Source: Leptospira neocaledonica
GTDB lineage: Bacteria; Spirochaetota; Leptospiria; Leptospirales; Leptospiraceae
NCBI RefSeq assembly: GCF_002812205.1
Contig: NZ_NPEA01000004.1
Coordinates: 1 to 64,000, forward strand
Direction of reading: 5' to 3'
DNA length: 64,000 bases
In this document: positions 19,479 to 29,143 of the stretch, one piece after another
Numbering within the stretch: position 1 is the stretch's first letter
Layout: every line of letters begins with the position of its first letter
Translations under genes and position numbers: made by a program
Notes under the pieces: model-generated
What the model was told of the DNA's origin: nothing
What the model saw: the letters and a program-made list of their open reading frames with translations, nothing else
Databases searched by the model: none

Positions 19479-19521
19479 TTATAATCTTTCGCGAACCTAG
19501 ATCTCGGACATTTGTTTTTTT

Positions 19522-19597
19522 CCGTTTCCCTTCGCAGGCATTATCCTGATCAGGTTCCGGGGACTCTCTCAGAGACTTTTGGTCCCACCCCCAACGG
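19522..19597 (-). promoter_or_regulatory. TPP riboswitch aptamer (thi box)
   Basis: Read on the minus strand, this leader has the conserved TPP-aptamer blocks in order: CTGAGA in the pyrimidine-sensing arm, then ACCTGATCAGGATAATGCC and GCGAAGGGAA in the diphosphate-binding arm. CCGTT and AACGG at the ends form the closing P1 helix. It precedes thiC, the classic target. Binding of thiamin diphosphate should lower thiC expression. Confidence 0.95.
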
Positions 19598-19944
19598 TTC
19601 TCTCCATCTGATTCCTAAATTCTAGTCTTGCAAGGAGTTTTTCCAAAACTTATCGCTCGAACTAGTAAGAGAAAATTCACTGATTTTTCTCAAAGTTTAA
19701 AAAATTGAAATTAACGAACAGACGTTAAGCTTCAAATAGAAGAGGAAGTGAATGTTTATTTTTTACAACAAATGTTCAAAATAAAATCCTATATAACGGA
19801 CTTTTTTATTTTATTCAGAATATCTGTTTGACACTCAAGTCCGCATCGATATTGTCCTGTCCAATGCTTGGGCCCAGGATATAGACATAAATGGTCCAAG
19901 TGAAAAACCACTCTACTATACGAAAAGTTTAAGGAGCTATTTAA
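19598..19944. other. Intergenic region with ompL1 promoter
   Basis: Beyond the riboswitch lie about 330 AT-rich bases up to the first ompL1 copy. They should hold the divergent promoters of thiC and ompL1. The only convincing element is the TTGACA-type box at 19828. No open frame is supported. Confidence 0.5.
19828..19855 (+). promoter_or_regulatory. Possible sigma-70 promoter of ompL1 copy 1
   Basis: A perfect TTGACA (19828-19833) is followed after 16 bases by TATTGT, a four-of-six match to TATAAT. It lies about 90 bases before the ompL1 start, which has a strong AAGGAG site. Confidence 0.45.
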
Positions 19945-20868
19945 ATGGTTCGTAACATCACGAGAGCTTTGTTAGTTTTCGCCGTACTTTGTTCTTCATT
20001 CGGCTTGAGCGCAAAGTCTTACATCACTGGAGGCCTCGGTCTCCAATTTGACCTGGGATCATTGGGCGATACAATTGCAACTGATGGTTTGGATGCATCT
20101 GGAAGCTATGCTACTACTGATTCCACTGGAACTCAGGGTGGGGTTCTTCCTCGTCGTGCAATCATTCCTGAAAACCGTTTGTTAAGTTTACAACACACTA
20201 CAAACGGATTGATCAGCGCTAAAACTAGCGGTGCGATGACAGGACTTACTCTATCCTTAGGATATGAGCACGATTTCGGAAAGGCTTTCTTCTGGAGAGC
20301 AAACGCGCACTACACTCGTAAAGTTGCGGGTGGAGAAACTGACGCGAAATTCTTAGGACAAAATTTCTACGATATTACTTGGGACTACCATGCACTTCAA
20401 GTTCCATTTAACGTAGGTATCAAACTTTCCGTTACAGAAGATACTTCCTTCTATATCGGAGCTGGGGTTCACTACTTCAACGGTGGATGGAGCTTAGCTG
20501 GAAGTAACCGTTTGAATGACGTTCATAATGCAGTAGTAAATGCTTTAGTTGCTGGCGGACAAACCCTTGCAGAAGCAAAGTCTTCTACAATCGCTGGACT
20601 GCTTGCTGACGGAACTGATCCTTCTGCTAACTACGAAAAAACTACCTTCCAAGTTTCTGGATTTGCTCCAAACTGGTTGATCGGAGCTCAATCTAGAATT
20701 TCCGATAAAGGTCATATCTATATGGAAGTTGAGACTCTGTTCTCCTTCAAATATGGAATTGGTCACCCAAGATCACAAGGTGGTATCGAAGGTTTAGCAC
20801 CTTCTGTTGCGTATCCTCAAGTTCTTGGTGGAAACCAGTACAGATTCGGATACAAACACGAGATCTAA
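19945..20868 (+). CDS. ompL1: OmpL1-type outer-membrane porin (copy 1)
   Basis: The 307-residue protein matches what I know of leptospiral OmpL1 from end to end: a signal peptide ending near LSAKSY, then GLGLQFDLGSLGDTI, TDGLDASG, PENRLLSLQ, GAMTGLTLSLGYEHDFGKAFFWR, VTEDTSFYIGAG, RISDKGHIYMEVETLFS and a C-terminal QYRFGYKHEI. OmpL1 is a trimeric beta-barrel porin of the outer membrane. AAGGAG lies eight bases before the ATG, fitting high expression. A strong terminator follows, and a second copy lies 260 bases downstream. Copy 1 carries a longer loop near residues 190-215 than copy 2. Confidence 0.88.
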   Translation: MVRNITRALLVFAVLCSSFGLSAKSYITGGLGLQFDLGSLGDTIATDGLDASGSYATTDSTGTQGGVLPRRAIIPENRLLSLQHTTNGLISAKTSGAMTGLTLSLGYEHDFGKAFFWRANAHYTRKVAGGETDAKFLGQNFYDITWDYHALQVPFNVGIKLSVTEDTSFYIGAGVHYFNGGWSLAGSNRLNDVHNAVVNALVAGGQTLAEAKSSTIAGLLADGTDPSANYEKTTFQVSGFAPNWLIGAQSRISDKGHIYMEVETLFSFKYGIGHPRSQGGIEGLAPSVAYPQVLGGNQYRFGYKHEI

Positions 20869-20894
20869 TTCAAGGTCTTTGTTTGGATTATGTA

Positions 20895-20932
20895 AAGGCT
20901 CTCCGAAAGGAGGGCCTTTTTTATTTTTATTT
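20895..20932 (+). terminator. Rho-independent terminator after ompL1 copy 1
   Basis: AAGGCTCTCC pairs with GGAGGGCCTT around a GAAA loop, with one G-U pair, and is followed by a long T-rich run. It lies 27 bases past the stop codon and should separate transcription of the two ompL1 copies. Confidence 0.9.
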
Positions 20933-21129
20933 TCTTTTTTTAAACACGGGCTTCTTCTCTGAAATTAATAAGCGAAATGTAAGTTTGCCCATCCCTAAGG
21001 GTATAAATTGGCTTCGTCGAATTTTATCACATAACGATCATGTAATGAATTAAATCGAAAAAAAGATGGCTACTCCTAAGCATATCTATTTCCAGTGAAA
21101 ATGTTTTCAAACCCCACCCGGAGATAACC

Positions 21130-22026
21130 ATGATACAAACTGCCAGAAGAACATTTCTCATCTTTCTTTTCATAGCACCTGGGATCTACTTAAATGCAAA
21201 AACATATGTAATGGGTAGTGCCGGATTACAATTCGATTTAGGAGATTTGGGAAATACAATCTCTACAGACGGTTTGGATTCATCTAGTAATTACGCGACT
21301 AAGGACAGCACAGGAACCACAGACGGAGTTCTTCCTCGATTAGCAGTCATTCCAGAAAACCGATTATTAACCTTACAACATTCTTCCAATGGTCTGATCA
21401 GCGCGAAAACAAACGGCGCAATGACAGGACTTACACTTTCCTTAGGGTACGAACAAGATTTCGGAAAAACATTCTTCTGGAGAGTAAACGCACATTACAC
21501 TCGCAAGGTGATGGGAGGAGATACGGAAGCAAAATTTGCGGGACAATCTTTTTACCATATGACTTGGGATTACAATGCAATCCAGATCCCTGTAAATATA
21601 GGAATTAAACTTTCCGTTACGGAAGATGCGGCTGTATACATAGGCGCCGGAATACATTATTTTAAAGGTGGATGGAGTTTAGCAGGGCATAACCGCTTGA
21701 ACGATGTCCATGAATTTTTGGTCGATGCAGGTGTTACGGATACTACTATCCTAGGCTTAGTCGCAGATGGAACAGATCCTTCTGCCAACTGGGAAAATAC
21801 TAGATTTAACGTTTCCGGCATTGCCCCCAACTGGCTCGTCGGTGCTCAAGCAAGGGTTTCCGATAAGGGTCATATATATATGGAAATGGAGACGTTATTC
21901 TCCTTTCAATATGGAATTGCTCATCCTAGCTCGGAAGGTGGGATAGCCGGCCTCGCTCCTAGCGTCGCCTACCCGCAAGTTTTAGGAGGAACCCAATATA
22001 GATTCGGTTATAAACACGAGATCTGA
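21130..22026 (+). CDS. OmpL1-type outer-membrane porin (copy 2)
   Basis: The 298-residue protein aligns with copy 1 almost without gaps (AGLQFDLGDLGNTI, PENRLLTLQ, GAMTGLTLSLGYEQDFGKTFFWR, DKGHIYMEMETLFSF, QYRFGYKHEI). It differs mainly in predicted outer loops, including a shorter segment around residues 190-205, and in its signal peptide. Conserved strands with divergent loops fit a duplicated porin whose exposed parts evolve faster. Its ribosome-binding site (GGAGATAACC) is less perfect than that of copy 1, and the terminator upstream implies an own promoter. The convergent pcm gene ends six bases past the stop. Confidence 0.87.
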   Translation: MIQTARRTFLIFLFIAPGIYLNAKTYVMGSAGLQFDLGDLGNTISTDGLDSSSNYATKDSTGTTDGVLPRLAVIPENRLLTLQHSSNGLISAKTNGAMTGLTLSLGYEQDFGKTFFWRVNAHYTRKVMGGDTEAKFAGQSFYHMTWDYNAIQIPVNIGIKLSVTEDAAVYIGAGIHYFKGGWSLAGHNRLNDVHEFLVDAGVTDTTILGLVADGTDPSANWENTRFNVSGIAPNWLVGAQARVSDKGHIYMEMETLFSFQYGIAHPSSEGGIAGLAPSVAYPQVLGGTQYRFGYKHEI

Positions 22027-22031
22027 AAATT

Positions 22032-22733
22032 TTAAATTAGATCCGTTCTTCCCAAAAGTGGTACAAATTTTACAGGCAATCGGTTTGTCTCATCAAATCG
22101 ATTTTGTTTTTTCCTAAGAGTAAGAAGAAGCTGGACTTCTTCCTTCCATTCTACGGGAAACACCGCGATCCCTTCTTCTTGTAAAGATTCAAAAAGGAAA
22201 CTTTCTGATCCTGGTATTTTTGGAAAACATGCAGAAGATACAAATTTAGAAATTTTTCCTTTTGTTTGGGTGAGAAGGTTCGCGTCTCCGAATAGAATCT
22301 CATTTCTTTCTGTAAATCCAGGAGACCAACTTTCCAAAACCGCTAAGGATCTTTCGTACAATTCAGGTACGATTTCTATGGAAAAAAGTTTTGCCCCCAG
22401 AAGATCCAAAATTGCAGCCAGATACCCGGAACCAGTGCCTATTTCTAAAATTGTATCTCCGGGCCTTACCCTCAATTGGTTAGCGATGTATGCGACTATA
22501 TAAGGCTGGGAAATGGTTTGTTCTTCTCCGATCGGAACAGCTTTGTCTTCGTAAGAACATTCCCTGTATTTTTCAGGAAGGAAAATATGTCTGGGGACTT
22601 TTAGGAAGGCAGAAAGTAGATTTGGATCCTTGATCCCTCTTTCCGAGATTTGTGTTCGGACCATTCTTTCTCTTGCAAGAACAGTCCCAGCATCATCAAA
22701 TCTGGAGACGAAGCCTAAATCAGGATTTTCCAT
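22032..22733 (-). CDS. pcm: Protein-L-isoaspartate O-methyltransferase
   Basis: The enzyme methylates L-isoaspartyl residues with S-adenosylmethionine so that damaged proteins can be repaired. The 233-residue protein has the expected blocks: MVRTQISERGIKDPNLLSAF near residue 24, VPRHIFLPEKYRECSYEDKAVPIG, ISQPYIVAYI, and the SAM-binding ILEIGTGSGYLAAILDLLG near residue 96. The length is normal for bacterial Pcm. It is transcribed toward ompL1 copy 2, and its start lies 40 bases from the divergent tRNA-Phe gene. It is cytoplasmic. Confidence 0.92.
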   Translation of the reverse strand: MENPDLGFVSRFDDAGTVLARERMVRTQISERGIKDPNLLSAFLKVPRHIFLPEKYRECSYEDKAVPIGEEQTISQPYIVAYIANQLRVRPGDTILEIGTGSGYLAAILDLLGAKLFSIEIVPELYERSLAVLESWSPGFTERNEILFGDANLLTQTKGKISKFVSSACFPKIPGSESFLFESLQEEGIAVFPVEWKEEVQLLLTLRKKQNRFDETNRLPVKFVPLLGRTDLI

Positions 22734-22772
22734 TGACGTCTAGGCCGGACTCAGTATTTTGGTTCTGGGTTC

Positions 22773-22845
<73 letters not shown>

Positions 22846-22853
22846 AAACCCGC

Positions 22854-23093
22854 TTATCCCTTCTTTCTTTCCTCTCCCAGTTTCCATAATTCGGTAAATA
22901 CCAGATCTTCCACTTGTTTGCAAAGTTCGGGCTTATATAATTTTTTCACCGGTGGTTTAGGATATATATGTATCTCATCCGTGTCCGGTATATAAGTAAG
23001 CATCCGTAAAATCTGGTCCTCCCCTTCGATCTCGTACATCGTGTAGGACATCCCCTTAGCTGGGATGATTTGAGAAGTTTCCAAGTATTTCAT
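22854..23093 (-). CDS. Conserved small hypothetical protein
   Basis: This 79-residue protein has no signal peptide or membrane segment. It begins MKYLETSQIIPAKGMSYTMYEIEGEDQI, has a short acidic middle (YIPDTDEIHIYPKPP) and ends in a charged helix. The composition looks like a real cytoplasmic protein, but I do not recognise a family. It lies between tRNA-Phe and the divergent coaE. Confidence 0.65.
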   Translation of the reverse strand: MKYLETSQIIPAKGMSYTMYEIEGEDQILRMLTYIPDTDEIHIYPKPPVKKLYKPELCKQVEDLVFTELWKLGEERKKG

Positions 23094-23244
23094 GATTCTA
23101 CTGCTCTATCAAGTATAGATCTTTTGGAAAGAGATTTATTCTTCTTACAATTGGAGCCCTATCGGAGTGTAAACGCACCGATTCCTCTTATGACTATATG
23201 TTAAAAAGCTTGTACTAAAAAGCCTTTTCATATAATCTTTCCCA

Positions 23245-23871
23245 ATGACTCGGTCCTCTCTTAGAACTGACGGGGCTTTTCTTGTCGGGATCACTGGGAT
23301 GATCGGTGGTGGCAAATCCACTGCGACTCAGATCTTGGAAGAATTGGGCGGAGTGAGAATCAGCGCTGACGAGATCGCCCGTAAATATACGGATCCGGAC
23401 AGCCCGATCTCAAAGGAACTGATCGATTCCTTGGGTCCGGAAATTTTGGATGAGTCCGGCAAGCTAGATCGAAAAAGGATCGCAAAGTTGGTATTCGGGA
23501 ATCCCGAAAAACTGAAGATCCTAAACTCTTTAACCCATCCAAGGATACGTAAGGAGTTTCTAGAAGTACTGGGCAGCTTAGCAGAAGGTTGTTTGGTCCT
23601 GTGGGAGGTCCCACTACTTTTCGAAACGGACTCTTATACCCTTTGCGATGCCACTGTCTGCGTAATTTCAGACCCGGTAACTTCTTTGGAAAGGACAGTA
23701 AAAAGGGACGGGATTAGCAAAGAAGAAGCGGAAGCTAGAGCAAAAAGCCAGCTTTCACTTCAGGAAAAAGCGAAGAAGGCCGACTATTCCATTAAGAACA
23801 CAGGGGATTTGCAAGACCTTCGTAAAGAATGCGAACATTTGTACGCTGAATTAAAAGGAAGAATGAAATGA
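23245..23871 (+). CDS. coaE: Dephospho-CoA kinase
   Basis: CoaE phosphorylates the 3' hydroxyl of dephospho-CoA, the last step of coenzyme A synthesis. The 208-residue protein has the P-loop GMIGGGKST at residues 17-25, then GGVRISADEIARKY, LTHPRIR, and the lid region around CDATVCVISDPVTSLERTVKRDGISKEEAEAR. An 11-residue leader before the first strand is normal variation. Its stop overlaps the start of the SPOR-domain gene in an ATGA junction, so the two are translationally coupled. Confidence 0.93.
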   Translation: MTRSSLRTDGAFLVGITGMIGGGKSTATQILEELGGVRISADEIARKYTDPDSPISKELIDSLGPEILDESGKLDRKRIAKLVFGNPEKLKILNSLTHPRIRKEFLEVLGSLAEGCLVLWEVPLLFETDSYTLCDATVCVISDPVTSLERTVKRDGISKEEAEARAKSQLSLQEKAKKADYSIKNTGDLQDLRKECEHLYAELKGRMK

Positions 23872-24533
23872 AGGAAAAAGTTTTCTACGTCATCAATCTG
23901 GATAATAAAAGGATCTCATTGCTCTCCCTATTTTTAGTGGGACTTCTTTTTTCATTCTTCTTCTTAGGCGTTTCCGTCGGAAGAAAGAGAGGCCAAGTGC
24001 AAGATGACCTGGCTCTCAATTCCAATCGAGACAATATGCAATCATTATCATCTTCCACTGTGAACCAAGCAATGGAGGAATCTTCTGCGACTTCTAATAT
24101 TAAAAAAGAAGAAGAAGTTAAATTCAGAAATCTTCCTCCAGGCGCAGAAGTTGTGGATCTAAGATCCGAAATTTCTCCTGCAAAAAAGGAAGAACCATCC
24201 AAGATAGAAGTAGAAGCCCCATCTTCTTCTCACACTGAAAAAAAATTAGTTCGGAAAGAAAAGGAATCCAAAAAATCAGTCCACACTTCTCCTCGTAAGG
24301 CGGCGGTCCACAAGGCTGATAATGATTTTTTCGTTCAAGTAGCAGCGTTCAAAACCAAAGAGAAGGCAGATGAACTCAAGTCTTCTTTAGGCGGGAAGTC
24401 TTACGTGAAAAAAACCAAAAACGGTTATTTTACAGTCCGTATGGGAAATTTCCCTTCCAAGGAAGACGCGGAAAAATCCATGAAAAAACTTCCCGGCAAT
24501 TTGAAAGAAAACGCTTTGGTCTCTAAGGAATAA
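23868..24533 (+). CDS. SPOR-domain membrane protein
   Basis: The 221-residue protein has a short cytoplasmic start, one membrane helix at residues 18-38, a Ser/Lys/Glu-rich linker of about 110 residues, and a C-terminal SPOR domain (FFVQVAAFKTKEKADELKSSLGG, YFTVRMGNFPSKEDAEK). SPOR domains bind denuded glycan strands of peptidoglycan and draw proteins to division sites. It overlaps coaE by four bases. Its role is probably in septal cell-wall processing; the link to coaE is only transcriptional. Confidence 0.9.
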   Translation: MKEKVFYVINLDNKRISLLSLFLVGLLFSFFFLGVSVGRKRGQVQDDLALNSNRDNMQSLSSSTVNQAMEESSATSNIKKEEEVKFRNLPPGAEVVDLRSEISPAKKEEPSKIEVEAPSSSHTEKKLVRKEKESKKSVHTSPRKAAVHKADNDFFVQVAAFKTKEKADELKSSLGGKSYVKKTKNGYFTVRMGNFPSKEDAEKSMKKLPGNLKENALVSKE

Positions 24534-24619
24534 TTTTTTTAGATATTTCCCCGGTGGATCTTCTATATTTTTTCAATTGACCCAGGAACAGTAAAACTCC
24601 AAGTTCGTTGTTAACAGAA

Positions 24620-25264
24620 ATGGATCTGAAAGACCTCGAACCAGTTCGTCTTGCCGTTGTCAGATCCACAATCGAAAGATTGCGTCATACGTATTCGGAT
24701 CTTTTAACATCGATTAAGGGCTACGACGGAATCCCCTCTTTTTTCGAAAACAATCTCTACGCTCCCACCAACAAAGAAGAAAGAGATAATGCTCTCGAAA
24801 GTTTGTACGAAAAATTGAAAACGGTCGCCGGGAAGGCGATGACCGATAATATCCATCAGATTATCCTACTGAACAAACTCACAGACTCTTTGGATTTCGA
24901 GACTGCTAAAGTAGTGATCGAAAATAATTTAATGGAGAACGGAGAGATCCCTCAAGAAAATCTTTATGCTGCCTTAGGTGCAGTCGGCAGATTCGAGGAA
25001 AGAAGAGCTCAGATCGGTATGGTTGGTGAAACTCTCAAATTTTTCTTTTCTCTTTCCAAACTTCCGATGGTAAAACTGATCATGGCACCGATCAAAGTTG
25101 CTGCATCTATGGTAGGGGCCACTTCTTTAGTGGATACTATGGAAGCAGGTTATAATCTATCTACAAAGATCAAAGACTTACAGCCGTTTATCGAGTCATT
25201 CGTAGATAGAGAAAACAGACTTTTAGGCAAACTGATCAACGGCGAAAAACACGAATCGATCTAA
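24620..25264 (+). CDS. Conserved hypothetical protein
   Basis: I place the start at the ATG at 24620; a TTG at 24608 would add four residues. The 214-residue protein is mostly helical and soluble, with a hydrophobic helix pair near residues 140-175 (FFFSLSKLPMVKLIMAPIKVAASMVGATSLVD) that might touch membranes. There is no signal peptide. I recognise no domain. It follows the SPOR gene by 75 bases on the same strand and precedes a membrane protein. Confidence 0.7.
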   Translation: MDLKDLEPVRLAVVRSTIERLRHTYSDLLTSIKGYDGIPSFFENNLYAPTNKEERDNALESLYEKLKTVAGKAMTDNIHQIILLNKLTDSLDFETAKVVIENNLMENGEIPQENLYAALGAVGRFEERRAQIGMVGETLKFFFSLSKLPMVKLIMAPIKVAASMVGATSLVDTMEAGYNLSTKIKDLQPFIESFVDRENRLLGKLINGEKHESI

Positions 25265-25365
25265 TTTTAATTTTCGGAACAATTTCGTTTCGGATTCCCT
25301 CTTGCCTTTTTTTAGATTTCTTAAATCCTTTGCTCCGGCCGGAACTTCGGCCTTGGGGCAAACTC

Positions 25366-26055
25366 ATGTTTATAGGACATTATAGCGTTTCTTTCGCTTC
25401 TAAAAAAGCCGAACCCAAAACTCCTCTTTGGGCGAGTTTTATCGGGGTTCAGTTCGTAGATATTCTATTTATGATCTTTATCTTATTCGGGATCGAAGGT
25501 ATTCGATTCGTTCCTGGTTTTACCGAAGTGAATAATTTCGATCTTTATTATATGCCGATCACACATAGTTTAGTGGGAGGAATCGGCTGGTCTATCCTAT
25601 GTTTTCTAATCTTCAAATTCGTCTTTTTAAGATCTAAACCATATTCAGATTCTTTAAAGAACAAAATTTCAGGACTGATCGGTTTGACTGTTCTTTCTCA
25701 TTATTTTCTGGATCTTCCGATGCATACAAAAGATCTACCGATTCTATTCGATTCAGGTCCTAAAATAGGTTTCGGGCTTTGGCATAATAGAATTCTTTCT
25801 ATCACGACTGAGGTAACTCTTACTTTGATCGGATTGGTCTTATATTTTAGAGCGACAAAACCGGGTTCCACTTTCGGTGGAAAATACGGAATGCAGATCT
25901 TCGGCGGAATACTTTTGGTCTTAGCGGTTGCGACTCCATTCTTCCCTCCTCCACTTACAATTCCTGAATTTTCTATCCAGGCGTTAGTAGGTTATGTGAT
26001 TCTTGCTTGGGTTGCAGGCTGGTTGGACGGCAAACGGATTCCGATCGAATCTTAA
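25366..26055 (+). CDS. Conserved membrane protein
   Basis: The start is taken at 25366, eight bases after GGGG. An earlier in-frame ATG at 25330 would add 12 hydrophilic residues. The 229-residue protein begins MFIGHYSVSFASKKAEPKTPLW and has about six membrane helices. Histidines in GHYS, ITHSLVGG and LSHYFLDLPMHTKDLP lie near helix ends, the pattern of metal-dependent membrane hydrolase-like proteins related to the YdjM/LexA-regulated group, although I cannot assign it firmly. The region directly downstream looks like a decayed second membrane gene. Confidence 0.7.
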   Translation: MFIGHYSVSFASKKAEPKTPLWASFIGVQFVDILFMIFILFGIEGIRFVPGFTEVNNFDLYYMPITHSLVGGIGWSILCFLIFKFVFLRSKPYSDSLKNKISGLIGLTVLSHYFLDLPMHTKDLPILFDSGPKIGFGLWHNRILSITTEVTLTLIGLVLYFRATKPGSTFGGKYGMQIFGGILLVLAVATPFFPPPLTIPEFSIQALVGYVILAWVAGWLDGKRIPIES

Positions 26056-26056
26056 T

Positions 26057-26266
26057 CTTCGATTAATCATCTTTCTAATCCATACAGTCTTTAACGGGAT
26101 CCCACTTATAGTTCTACATGGACTACAACTCGAGATCCCAGGTTTTTCTGCACCGATTGCCGGAAAAATTCAGGTCCTACAATCTCTTTGACTAGACCTT
26201 TTGGGTTTACTGATTACTTGTTTTGGACTATCTTTAACTTTCTTTTTATTTAGAACTAGGAACTAA
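26057..26266 (+). pseudogene. Remnant of a small membrane-protein gene with in-frame TGA
   Basis: In one frame this stretch reads as two hydrophobic helices (LRLIIFLIHTVFNGIPLIVL and LLGLLITCFGLSLTFFLF) ending in RTRN and a TAA stop at 26264-26266. A single TGA at 26189-26191 interrupts it, and no start codon with a ribosome-binding site is visible. The two halves lie in the same frame and both look like membrane protein, so I read it as a decayed gene. Read-through is possible but unsupported. The rest of the gap up to 26424 holds only an imperfect hairpin at 26285-26315 and the promoter region of the chemoreceptor. Confidence 0.4.
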
Positions 26267-26423
26267 AAAACCGCATAGGCTAACAATCCGAAGGTTCATT
26301 TTTTCTATTCGGATTACAACTGTGTAGTTTTCTCGTTTTTAGAAGTCGAACAGTATTGGCCGAAATCACTTGGCCATTCGTATATTCGCATCAATTCGTT
26401 AGAATTAGAAAAGGCAAAAAATA

Positions 26424-27995
26424 ATGGCGGCAAACTCCATACAGACTACAAATTTTTCGGAAAAAGGAGCGATCAGCATCAATCGGATCCGGATCGGATT
26501 CTCCATCGTAATGCTTGCGGTAAATGTTTTAGCTTTATTTTCACAAGCAGGCTCCCAACAAGCGAGCACACTTATCAACTTTCTGATCGAACTTACAATT
26601 TTCGGATACGGAATTGCTCAGATCATTCTTCTGAAAAAAGGAAAACTCAAAGGTTCTTTTGTAACCTTATGTGTATTCTTGGATATTTTGATGTATTCCC
26701 TGATCTTCATAACGGTCACTGTGTATGCCGCCAATAAAGAAGCAATGGTCGGAAACCTAAAAATGCCGTTCTTTATCATGCTGTATTTTTTTGTGATGAT
26801 TTATTCCGGTCTTCTTCTTTCCCCTAGAACCACTTTGCTTGTTGGATACTTGGCATTTATCGGAACATTCTCCATGGATTATTTCGCATGGTTGAATGGG
26901 GTGGAATTCAAATACAATACCGATAAGGCTGATGAGATTTCAGTATTTTTCGAAATCATACGATTTGTATTTTTCATCTTAGGGATCCATATCTTAACTT
27001 CCGTAGTTAAATTTTTAGTTTCGGTTTCGGATGTGGCAATCAAGTCAACAGTCGATGCGGAAGCAAAAAGTGAAGAAGCCGAGAAAACCAAGAATAGGAT
27101 CACTGAAGAAGCAACTGTCTTAAACAAAAATACTTCCGAGATGAAAAACGAAATGGATACTCTGAATTCGGAGATCCAAAGCCAGGTCTCCAGCATGGAA
27201 CAGATCAGCGCTTCTCTCGAAGAATTAGCTGCCTCCACAGACAGCGCTGCAGAATTTGTTAAGGCTCAGTTCGGAAAGATAGAAGAATTGAACAAAGAAA
27301 GTGACACATTAAACTCTATCTTAAAAGAAGTAAGAATTTCTACCGATTCCTTATCCAAAACGACAGAAGAATCCAAGGTTTATAGTAAAGATGTATCTGG
27401 TGCAATGGAAATATTAGGAAATAATTTCGGAGAAGTTAGTAAATCCTTCCAAAAAGTCCAAGATGTAAACGATATCATGAGAGAAATTGCGGACAGAACC
27501 AACTTACTTGCATTAAACGCATCTATCGAAGCAGCAAGAGCTGGGGAACATGGAAAAGGGTTTGCAGTTGTCGCACAAGAAGTAGCAAAACTTGCAGATA
27601 GTGCGTCCGAAAACGCGGCCACAATCTCTAAAATTATCGGAGAAGCTGCAAAACTGATCACAAACGGAAACACAGCGGCAGAAGAAACAAAACGAAAAGT
27701 TTCCGTCCAAGAATCCGGATTTACTTCCATTGTAGATAACCTAGGCCAATTGAGATCCAGAGTGGAAAACCAAGGACGTATCCACGAGTCCTTCTTAAAA
27801 TCCTTCCGAGAACTATTCGATCTATCCCGACAGATAGAATCCATTGCAAGCGAGCAGAAGAACGGAACCAAAGAAGTGGTCCAAGCCCTTTCTTCCATCG
27901 AACAATCTTCGAATCTTATTTCGGAAGGTTCCAATAGAATGAGAGCTAGTTTGGAAGAACTTTCGGAACAATCCAAAAGATTGGTAGTTCAATAA
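26424..27995 (+). CDS. Methyl-accepting chemotaxis protein
   Basis: The 523-residue chemoreceptor has about six membrane helices in residues 20-200, a coiled coil, and the highly conserved signalling tip at residues 355-380 ([29 protein letters not shown], given here in part as [20 protein letters not shown]). It lacks a large periplasmic domain and an evident HAMP domain, like the receptor at 3623-5197. Their lengths agree, but the membrane parts differ enough to suggest different stimuli. It stands alone, followed by tRNA-Leu. It should feed CheA/CheW control of the periplasmic flagella. Confidence 0.93.
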   Translation: MAANSIQTTNFSEKGAISINRIRIGFSIVMLAVNVLALFSQAGSQQASTLINFLIELTIFGYGIAQIILLKKGKLKGSFVTLCVFLDILMYSLIFITVTVYAANKEAMVGNLKMPFFIMLYFFVMIYSGLLLSPRTTLLVGYLAFIGTFSMDYFAWLNGVEFKYNTDKADEISVFFEIIRFVFFILGIHILTSVVKFLVSVSDVAIKSTVDAEAKSEEAEKTKNRITEEATVLNKNTSEMKNEMDTLNSEIQSQVSSMEQISASLEELAASTDSAAEFVKAQFGKIEELNKESDTLNSILKEVRISTDSLSKTTEESKVYSKDVSGAMEILGNNFGEVSKSFQKVQDVNDIMREIADRTNLLALNASIEAARAGEHGKGFAVVAQEVAKLADSASENAATISKIIGEAAKLITNGNTAAEETKRKVSVQESGFTSIVDNLGQLRSRVENQGRIHESFLKSFRELFDLSRQIESIASEQKNGTKEVVQALSSIEQSSNLISEGSNRMRASLEELSEQSKRLVVQ

Positions 27996-28075
27996 GGTCT
28001 CGCCGGGCAGTTTTTAGAAGTTCAATATTCTTGACTTCCCGGCATCTGTTGAAAGACTGACTTTCGTAACCCGTC

Positions 28076-28376
<301 letters not shown>

Positions 28377-28483
28377 TTAAAATATATTCATAAGTCTATC
28401 GCGAACTTGCCGCCAAATCGTTTTATATCTTTGAGTTTTTTACTTGAAGTTTATCCGTTTTATTATATTAAAAAGATCTTATA

Positions 28484-29089
28484 ATGAATCGATTTTTATT
28501 TATCTCTTGTTTGTTTTTTCTAACCTGCTCCGCAGATCCCGACAAATTCGAATATCTTCGATCGCCTAAAAAGGCAGTAATCTCGGAATTTAATAGACCA
28601 AATTTACTTTTTGGAATGGCAGAAGATAAGGAATTCTTTGCAAAAATAGAAGACGGAGTTTATCATTTCCGATTTTCAGATACTAAGAATAAACATATAA
28701 AGTCACTTTTTACGATAGCGTATGATGGGGACTTTGAAATTGAGGCATCTGTTTCGGGCAATAAAGATAAGCCTGAATCGTATATAGGAATTGCACTTAC
28801 TGATTTAAATGAAGGAGAGGATTTTATAGAATCGTCTGTGAATTGGAAAGATTCCTTTGCCGTGGCTAATCAAGAGAAATGGATTATGTATAGTAATGGG
28901 AATCAAAATATCACAAGCAAATTCCAGATTTTGACTATACGAAAAGTAGGATCGGATCTTTTTTTCTTCAAAAACGGAGTCTTCAAATATCAACATAAAA
29001 TCGGAACGATCAAAAGTTTCAAAGTTGCAATCTCCACCGGAAATTCCGGTAGAGGCGCGATCGATTATTTTAAAATCATCCGATACTAA
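28484..29089 (+). CDS. Hypothetical lipoprotein
   Basis: The 201-residue protein has a short signal peptide ending in a lipobox (FLTC, Cys15). The mature part is beta-rich: YHFRFSDTKNK, DGDFEIEASVSG, YIGIALTD, KFQILTIRKVGSDLFFFKNG, and FKVAISTGNSGRGAIDYFKI. This order recalls concanavalin-like jelly-roll folds such as DUF1080 or DUF1349, where a similar final strand pair is found, but the match is by eye. It is probably a surface lipoprotein. The ankyrin lipoprotein follows 54 bases downstream on the same strand. Confidence 0.72.
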   Translation: MNRFLFISCLFFLTCSADPDKFEYLRSPKKAVISEFNRPNLLFGMAEDKEFFAKIEDGVYHFRFSDTKNKHIKSLFTIAYDGDFEIEASVSGNKDKPESYIGIALTDLNEGEDFIESSVNWKDSFAVANQEKWIMYSNGNQNITSKFQILTIRKVGSDLFFFKNGVFKYQHKIGTIKSFKVAISTGNSGRGAIDYFKIIRY

Positions 29090-29143
29090 ATCATTTATAA
29101 TCTTAAACTCCTTAATTTTTCGCAGCAAGAGGACAGCTAACTC

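Noticed and set aside
26189..26191. TGA as selenocysteine codon
   Set aside because: No SECIS-like hairpin or selenoprotein family is visible; a decayed gene explains it more simply.
26285..26315. AATCCGAA/TTCGGATT hairpin as terminator
   Set aside because: The loop is 15 bases and no T run follows on either strand.
27380..27976. 198-codon minus-strand frame inside the chemoreceptor gene
   Set aside because: The plus strand encodes a textbook signalling domain; the reverse frame is a by-product of codon use.
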